DNA of 64,000 bases from Persea americana (Eukaryota > Streptophyta > Magnoliopsida > Laurales > Lauraceae): NCBI GenBank assembly GCA_029852735.1, contig CM056814.1, forward strand, positions 8,697,501-8,761,500, in the 5' to 3' direction. The notes beneath the pieces are model-generated. The model had not been told where the DNA came from. It saw only the letters and a program-made list of their open reading frames with translations, and did not search any database. Below are positions 57,306-64,000 of the stretch, one piece after another (the first letter of the stretch is position 1; every line of letters begins with the position of its first letter). The translations under genes and the position numbers were made by a program.

Positions 57306-60300
57306 TCCCTCATTATGGCTTTCCCCTATCTATATATATTTAGAAAAGAGCTTCATGGTTTAGAAAGTAAGTGTGAGGTTGGGACCCTTGTGAAATGTTT
57401 TGTACCCTAGTCACTCCTTCTCTATTTCTAAAAAAGAAATTCTTGTCAGAGAAATTCTAGAAAAGAAACAGGCCTTAAATAACATACACCGACCCACTGT
57501 CATGAGTCTCCTAAACCCATTTTCACACGATTCCTACCTATATTCACACTTGGATTGAGTCAGCCTCTTTTCTACACTTTTCAACAATTGACTAAGCTAA
57601 TCTCTTGTTTACCCTTCATCCATGCGTAGGTCATTCCATCCCCTCCCTCTGATTAATGGTTCGCTCAGGGAGGGAATTTAAAGTCAATTCCAATTTTTGA
57701 GATTTTAAATAATAATACAAATTCAGGATTCTTGAGGATAGTATTGTGAAAACTCATGTACTCATGATCTCTACCTATGAGCTTCTGTCAACCCTAGCCG
57801 TATGCGTTTTACCGCAGATCAATTTTACCTAACCCATGATGCAGTGATGCACCATGCAGTATAAGGGTCTGGTCAAATTTATTCACCCCTGCCCACTAGA
57901 GTATTTCAATAGTTTAAACTAACTAAAAATGTAATATACTATATATACAATTTTTATGCAAGGGTACGTAATTTCCTTCTGAGGGATATCCCTTGTATAA
58001 TTATATCAAGGATACCTTATCGGGCCGACTTGGGTCACCCCCATAAAGTCACCAATTCCAGCGTTTGGCACCCATCCAAATTGTCTGGACCATTGAATCG
58101 ACCATTCATTCATTTTAGGCAGTGAAAACTTGTGAGTTATTGATCAAGTGGTTAGGTTGCATGATAATTCAAGCATCTATCACTATACACAGGTGGGGAT
58201 ATCATTTGATCCCCGATCCCATTCTCAGGTGGGGTTCCATGTGGGCCTAACAAGAAAGCGACTAGTACTGTTCCCTACATTTCAATAAAAGTCGTGGAAC
58301 TCTATGTGGAGCCCACCTACTCAGGATCCGAAGCGCTGAAAATGAAGGTCTTCCCTCGGATGACCCCAAATTTTATGCCAATAGGTGTTAAACCTACTAT
58401 AGGATTGGGCATATGTATTTTTAATTATATACGTTCACTGCATGTGTATCACACATAAATATATGAACAACAATTCCACTAAAAACCAGCTTAATTTGAT
58501 TTCAATAGTTATTACATTTTAACGGGCAACAAATAAATGGTGGAAACAATGAAATATTTAATTTCAATCCTATATAGCGATAAATATGGAAATCAGGGTG
58601 ACTGGCAATTTAAAAGAGAGAGGAAGCGAGTGCGAGGGGATTGGATTAATCAAGAGGAGGTCTTGGGGGGCCGTACAAATGTCCCACGTATAATTTGTTT
58701 GAGGAATGTCCATTTAAAGAAAATTCCCCTTTATGCAATTTATATTTGGGACCATTACATTCACATGCATGCCATATGTGACTACTGAAGAACATATACG
58801 TCGATGAAGGAAAATATTATGAAACTACCATCATTTTAAACCAAGATCTTTATGTTCAAGTAGTGTAGCCAAGCCACCTATTTTCATAGCATAAGTGAGA
58901 TTGTTGCTATTATATCATTTTTTACATTTCTAGCCATCCAATCTAAATGATTTTCAAATCATTCGGTTTTTCAGTTTGAGGATAAGTCTCATCATTATAT
59001 AAGCAGATGGCTACCAATTAGTTTAGTTACTAAAAAAATTACCAAGGCTCTAAGCAGGAATAATAGCTAAAATTACCAAACACTGTAAATTCGAAAGATG
59101 TAACCAAATTTCATAACAACCAAAATCTACATCTGTACCTGATTTACATAATAGAAAGAGGGAGGTATTGAAGGCTATGCTTGCCTGATTTTTTGTTTCA
59201 ACAGCCTGTGTTAAAGGAGAAAGACTCAAGATGCAGCAGGTGATATAGCCCAACTCAAACTCAAGAGAAGAATTCAATTGCTGGTTCTTTAGTTTCTTTC
59301 CTCCTGTAATTATAAGGATTTGCTTCTTCTTTTACTTTGATTTTCTTCTTGTTCTTTTGGTATGGAAGCCAAGTATATTTTCTTGTGAAGGAGAGTATGT
59401 TTTGTTTCATCTTTTGCTTTTGCGTTTTTTTTTTTTTTTTTCCTCCACGGGACAAAGTATAATCTCTTTGGAAGCAGAGCATATTTGCATTGGGGGTCCA
59501 TCATTTCTTTATGCTTTGGATGTGCATCGAATATGGGCAGTGGTGGGCCTTCGATTTTTAGTCCATTCATTTTATGAAATTCCATTGGGTGGTTGCAGTT
59601 ATGACTTAGACTACAGTAGGTTGTAACACTCATGATTCAAATTCTTACAACGCAAATGGTTAAAATCCAATCATCAAACACAATTACACTCCTCCCTACT
59701 CTCATGTGGAGGAACCCTTTTGTTGTTGCAGTGATTACTGGTATATTGTAATCCTCTCCAATACTCCATTATTACTTGTTATATGCTTGTTTATGATCCC
59801 TATCAGGTATCTCAGGATCCCTCAATCTACCTGCTTCTTACAAATCATGTTTTTAAAGGAGATTGACTATGATGTTAATTTTTCTATTTGACATTGGATA
59901 TATTTGTCCCCCCAAATCCAGCCCAACGCAGCCGAGCTTGGCTCAGTCTTGACTAATAAGATGATCATAATCTTTTTTCATGAATATATATCGACTGGTT
60001 AGTAGTTATACATTTATATATACTTGTAACTACTTAATTTGTCATTCATAATCCTGTTTTACAGTCACCTAAACGCAATGAGGATGGTCATGCAAGAAGG
60101 ATAATGATCTATATCTGGACTAAATCTCAATTTTATTTATGGATCAAATCCATTGAATCACGTATATGCAAAATGAATGGTTAAATCGGGTCCTCAGGGC
60201 TGAAACTAAATGGGCCCTGAATCAAAACTAAATATCTTTGGGTCCAACTCAAATGACCCAAACCTGGACCTGAAATTAAGTGCACTCTAAAATAAGCCCC

Positions 60301-61900
60301 GCAGACCCAATCTTCATGGGTCGGTCCATGTACATGGGTACCCTCGAAAGATTATCTTTCCATTGGCAATGTATGTACAGGTAGATGGCTAAAAAGAAAC
60401 TAATCTGGACCAATGGTAGATTCTGCCCTCATTTTTTGTCCTCCATGTTACATGGGGGCCATCATTTCTGTGTTTTTCAAGGATGCATCCACATAGGCCC
60501 CACATGATGATATTGAGGGTGGAGGGCCCTGAGAGTGGCAACAAATCACAGCCATCGTTACCTATTCCTGCTCATCAGAGATTAGTTTTCTCCATCTTCT
60601 CACGATGAGAAAGATACAGACTCTCCAGATGTTCGAGTCGCTGCGCCAATACTTATACAGTAGAGAGGAGGTATCTTAAGTTTCCTTTAGTCACATTCCT
60701 CAGGGGCTAAATGAGGCAGTGCATCGGAAGGTCAAATTTTGTCAAACTTTTAGCTGTGATGTTGAGTGGTCAAACTCTTAGCCATTCTCGGTGGTTGAAA
60801 GGTCTTGTCATGAATTTTTTTTGTTTTTTTATTGTATTTTGTGTCCTTGGCTTTGTTGTTCTTCTCATGTACTATAATATATAAAATCTTTTTTTATTAC
60901 CAAAATAAAGGTACATCTTTTTAAAGGCATCAGGAAAGAACCACATGCATTACAAACAACCCAGCGTCCCAGCCTATAGATATTGTTGGCTAGGCCTTTC
61001 TGGAGGAAGGATATGCATATGAGCATGAAGCACAAGGTTCTGAAATTAGTATCATAAAATCTAATGTAAGTTGATATATTCTTTTCCAATAATAAAAATT
61101 AAAAGAAATAAATTGGACTTCAGAATTTATCCATTTTCCAACTGTACCATCGATACAATGATAACATGATCGATCGAATCTAACAACATATATGTAAATC
61201 TGCTTTAAAATAAAAATAAAAAAACTTTATTAGTGAGCCCAATGTCATTTATTTTTTTTCAATGACAGGTTAAAAATAGAGGGTTTGGACTTTTGCTGAC
61301 TCATCAGACTCTGATAGATTGACATCCCCAGATTAGGGACAACCCAACTCTTCTGTAAGCAAGGGGCTCTTTGTAATCCTCCCACTCCAAAGTATGTTGG
61401 ACCCATGCTACTATGGTAAGTCAAACCATTTAGGAGGCATGGGCAACCATGGATGGAGAATGTTGGACAGATTACCCCGCATAAAGTTCCTTGCACATCA
61501 ACGATCACCATTACTTTGATAATTAAGTTATATACAGCCTTTCTAATTCAAATGAAAAAGGCATTTCTTGTCATACCATGTGGGCAAAGTTCTTATATTG
61601 TAATAGTACAGGCAAACTTCTCGACTTGTCATGTTGTAAAAGTTATGTGGTCAAGACTTTTATAAACTTCTTATATAGAAGAATTTAGTAGATAAAACAT
61701 CCATATGCACTACTTTACTAGCAAAAGAAAAGAAAAGAAAAGAAAAGGAAAGGAAAGGAAACTTCCATCTTGTAAAAGCCTCAAACTTGTCCAAAGAAAA
61801 GCCCAAAAGATGTCTGATTGCTTGACATCCTTGTCAGTCTGAAAAAGTTGAATTCATGATACCTTCTTTTTCAAACAAACAAGTTTGGAGCCAAAACAAT
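57306..61900. other. Intergenic region, no gene supported
   Basis: AT-rich sequence with only short frames, a T-run near 59426-59441, member 2 of the dispersed repeat (about 60190-60560) and an AAAGA/AAAGG short repeat near 61725-61760. Nothing with a family signature was seen on either strand. Confidence 0.6.
60190..60560 (+). repeat. Dispersed repeat, member 2
   Basis: Diverged direct-orientation relative of 48370-48900 (CGAAAGATTATC, CATTGGCAATG, GGATGCATCCACA, CCCACATGA, GAGGGTGGAGG). Confidence 0.5.
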
Positions 61901-62276
61901 ATTGCGAAACCTGCAACTCAGTCTTCTCTTCACCCTAGTTTTGGAGGGCCGGCAGATGTGTCAATTTTCCTTGCTACAGTACACATTTAGACCAAACCAT
62001 AATACCGATTAAAAACAATATCACCCTCTTTAATGTCACTCCACAATAGGAACAGTTTTCAAGACTCAGCAGCAACAGATGAAAATGAAACCAAAATTAC
62101 CGAACCTGTTTGATTTTGTAATCAAATACAGTTGCAAACGTTAAACCTCAAAGACGACAACTCCAGCATTCATGTCAGCATCAAAGTACTGATTTAAAAA
62201 TCACAGACCACAACCAAAGCTTATGTACAATACCATGACAAATACTTCGTATGGAGACCATCAGCCACTGATAACC

Positions 62277-63136
62277 TCACGACTTCCATGCATAACTTAT
62301 GTCACCCTGCTCACCATGGTATGCTCCATTTTCGGCAAATTGAGAGGGAATATCCAGTTCTGATGGATGACGATTTTGTGGCACTTCCTGTCTTAAATTA
62401 AAAGCATTGCCACCAACTGCAGCAGAGTTGTTAGCAGTGGCATTAAAACTGTTGCTCCTGCCAGGCATCATACCTACAGCACTATTAGAGATTGTGCCAG
62501 GGTTGTTTCTGAATCCAGCTATGCCTGTGCTAGGCCTTGCAGGCAAGCCTCTTGTTCCATTAACACCACTGAAGACATCCTCAGCGGAAGACCCATCTGC
62601 ATTCTGTCCATTTGGTGGCTGCTGTACCCCTCCATCTGCATTCATGATCTCCTGCAGCAGTTGCTGGAGTACATGCTGCTGTTGCAAATTCTGATTTGCT
62701 TCAGATTGTTGATTCTGTTGGAGTTCCTGCTGCACCTGATGAGAGCTTGATAAGCCATTAACAGATGCATTTTGTAGGGCTGGAATTGGACCTACGGGAC
62801 CTTGAAATGGCAAATGCTGTGAACGATTCGGGCCATTAAAGGAACAAGAAATATCCTGCTGCAAAGCATTCTGGTTAGCATTCATGGAGTTCATCCTCTG
62901 CAAATTCTGGTGATTGCTCAATCCTACCGCAGATTGAAACGAATTACTCAGGGCCCCATTGGGTATGTGAGTATTGTCAGTGTGGTTGTTAGCAGCATGA
63001 TGCATTGCTATCATTTTATTCACAGTGTTTTCATCAGTTGGCAAACCCTGAGCATTCACCAGCTGCTCCATTGCCTGCATATTCAGAATTCGAGGCTTTT
63101 TTGCAGCAGCCTGCCGTGGATAGTTCTTCAAACTCT
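62277..63136 (-). CDS. SLK: SEUSS-like transcriptional adaptor (SLK), last coding exon
   Basis: Minus-strand terminal exon: CAG acceptor just above 63136, about 285 codons, stop TGA at 62277-62279 after SYAWKS. The start of the exon, SLKNYPRQAAAKKPR, and MEQLVNAQGLPTDENTVNKMIAM match the C-terminal part of SLK1/SLK2-type proteins. These are LDB/Chip-related adaptors that work with LUG/LUH co-repressors in the nucleus during organ and meristem development. The rest is Gln/Asn/Ser-rich, with a short QQQHVLQQLLQEIMN segment. The conserved dimerisation domain must lie in upstream exons beyond position 64000. Downstream sequence (about 61900-62276) is probably 3' UTR. Confidence 0.8.
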
Positions 63137-63569
63137 CTGCAAATAAACAAATCCATCATCAGAACATGAGGTTATTGATGGAATGAGCTAATAATGAAGT
63201 CAAAGTGCGCCACTTCAGTCTTTTCAACTGGGGATTTTAAGGGTGCCCTACCTAAAGGACATGATCAGATAAAACGGGTATGGATCTGATCTGTGGACCC
63301 ACTTTAATTTAGGGTCTCAGTTCACATCCATTGCATAATCAGGTCCTGGATTAAGTCACTAGATTTCATGCCAATAATCCAAATATTGAATGCCACGGTC
63401 ATATATATAGGGAGATGCTCCTATGAGAGCATCCCTCACCTTACCCCACCCTATCTCTCATAGTAAGGTGAGAGATGCTCCTATGCGAGTTACTCTCCCA
63501 CATACATGCGCGCGCATATATATATGTGTGTGTACATGGGGAGCGCTACATAGTGCCCGAGCGCTTTTT

Positions 63570-63860
63570 TAAGAAAAAACACCCCGTTTAGTTGGGCCAC
63601 TAGGATGCATGATGATTATGTAAGTCCATTGGTTGGAAAGATCCATATGAGGCCCGCCTATATGTCAAATCTTGAGTCCATAAGATCATCCTAACGTTTT
63701 GATCCACAAACCTAAAATTTAATGGTTTAGAGGCGTCATTTTATTATGATTTCAATCCAATGGTGAGAAAAAGTTGGATGAGTGTCAAACTTGGACTTGT
63801 GACTATTCATGGGGGTAGTGTGTGTGAAAAGATTAGATTGACTCAACACGGGCCCTGTGA

Positions 63861-63892
<32 letters not shown>

Positions 63893-63930
63893 GTGCATTT
63901 TTAAAGTGGGGTGTTGGGGTGTTTTTGAGA
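63570..63930 (+). mobile_element. MITE-like element, single copy
   Basis: Ends AAAAAACACCCC and GGGGTGTTTTT are inverted. The interior is colinear with 56941-57305 (GGATGCATGATGATTATG, AGAGGCGTCATTTT, TCAATCCAATGGTGAG, TTCATGGGGGTA). Confidence 0.65.
63862..63891 (+). repeat. 30-nt homopolymeric G tract
   Basis: Thirty consecutive G residues following GGGCCCTGTGAC, inside the MITE-like copy. The related copy at 57240-57275 has GGTGGGCCCCACACC there instead. Length may be affected by sequencing or assembly error. Confidence 0.85.
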
Positions 63931-64000
63931 GTTTCACACGCGCGCGCACAAGCACTGTGCTCATTGTAACTTAGGCAAGCACTTCAATAGGGGCCCACCT

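Larger units (their letters stand above)
63137..64000 (-). other. Intron of the SLK gene (partial)
   Basis: No coding signal up to the window end. It contains an AT/GT-rich stretch (63510-63540), a MITE-like copy and a 30-nt G tract. Confidence 0.6.

Overview
This is nuclear DNA from a flowering plant. The evidence is intron-rich genes with GT-AG splice sites, single-exon GRAS genes, a CC-NBS-LRR resistance-gene relic, many plant transposons (TRIMs, LINE, RTE, hAT, MULE and MITE relics) and long AT-rich introns. The exact species cannot be read from the sequence. The proteins look eudicot/magnoliid-like rather than grass-like, but that is a weak inference.

Layout. (1) 1-13886, plus strand: all but the first exon or so of a PUX8/SAY1-type UBX-domain protein (CDC48 adaptor). 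Its introns hold LINE relics, an LTR, a perfect 329-bp TRIM with 5-bp target duplications, and a 5'-truncated LINE with a 14-bp target duplication. (2) 17345-33020: a direct segmental duplication of about 6.5-7 kb. Each copy has one intact SCL28-type GRAS gene (18489-20486 and 27232-29286), a promoter with four AACGG (MSA-like) motifs, and three upstream ORFs conserved between the copies. Between the copies lies a Mutator-like Pack-type element (24948-25887) that captured a broken photolyase/cryptochrome fragment. (3) 33222-34110: a degenerate tandem repeat. (4) 36414-44683, plus strand: a complete RING-H2 E3 ligase gene of the BIG BROTHER type, with RTE relics in its introns. (5) 48983-53259, minus strand: a CC-NBS-LRR pseudogene broken by stops, frameshifts, a ~990-bp hAT-like insertion and a 225-bp TRIM-like insertion. 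(6) 53260-62276: gene-poor, with MITE-like inverted-repeat elements. (7) 62277-63136, minus strand: the last coding exon of a SEUSS-like (SLK) transcriptional adaptor, whose upstream exons lie beyond the window end.

The genes do not form a pathway. Two themes recur: ubiquitin (a UBX adaptor and a RING E3) and growth or cell-size control (SCL28, a BIG BROTHER-like ligase, SLK). Their proximity is probably coincidental. The most promising undescribed item is the 48-codon upstream ORF in both SCL28 copies. Its C-terminal 19 residues are identical while the DNA under them has only synonymous changes. It sits behind an MSA-rich, probably G2/M-controlled promoter.
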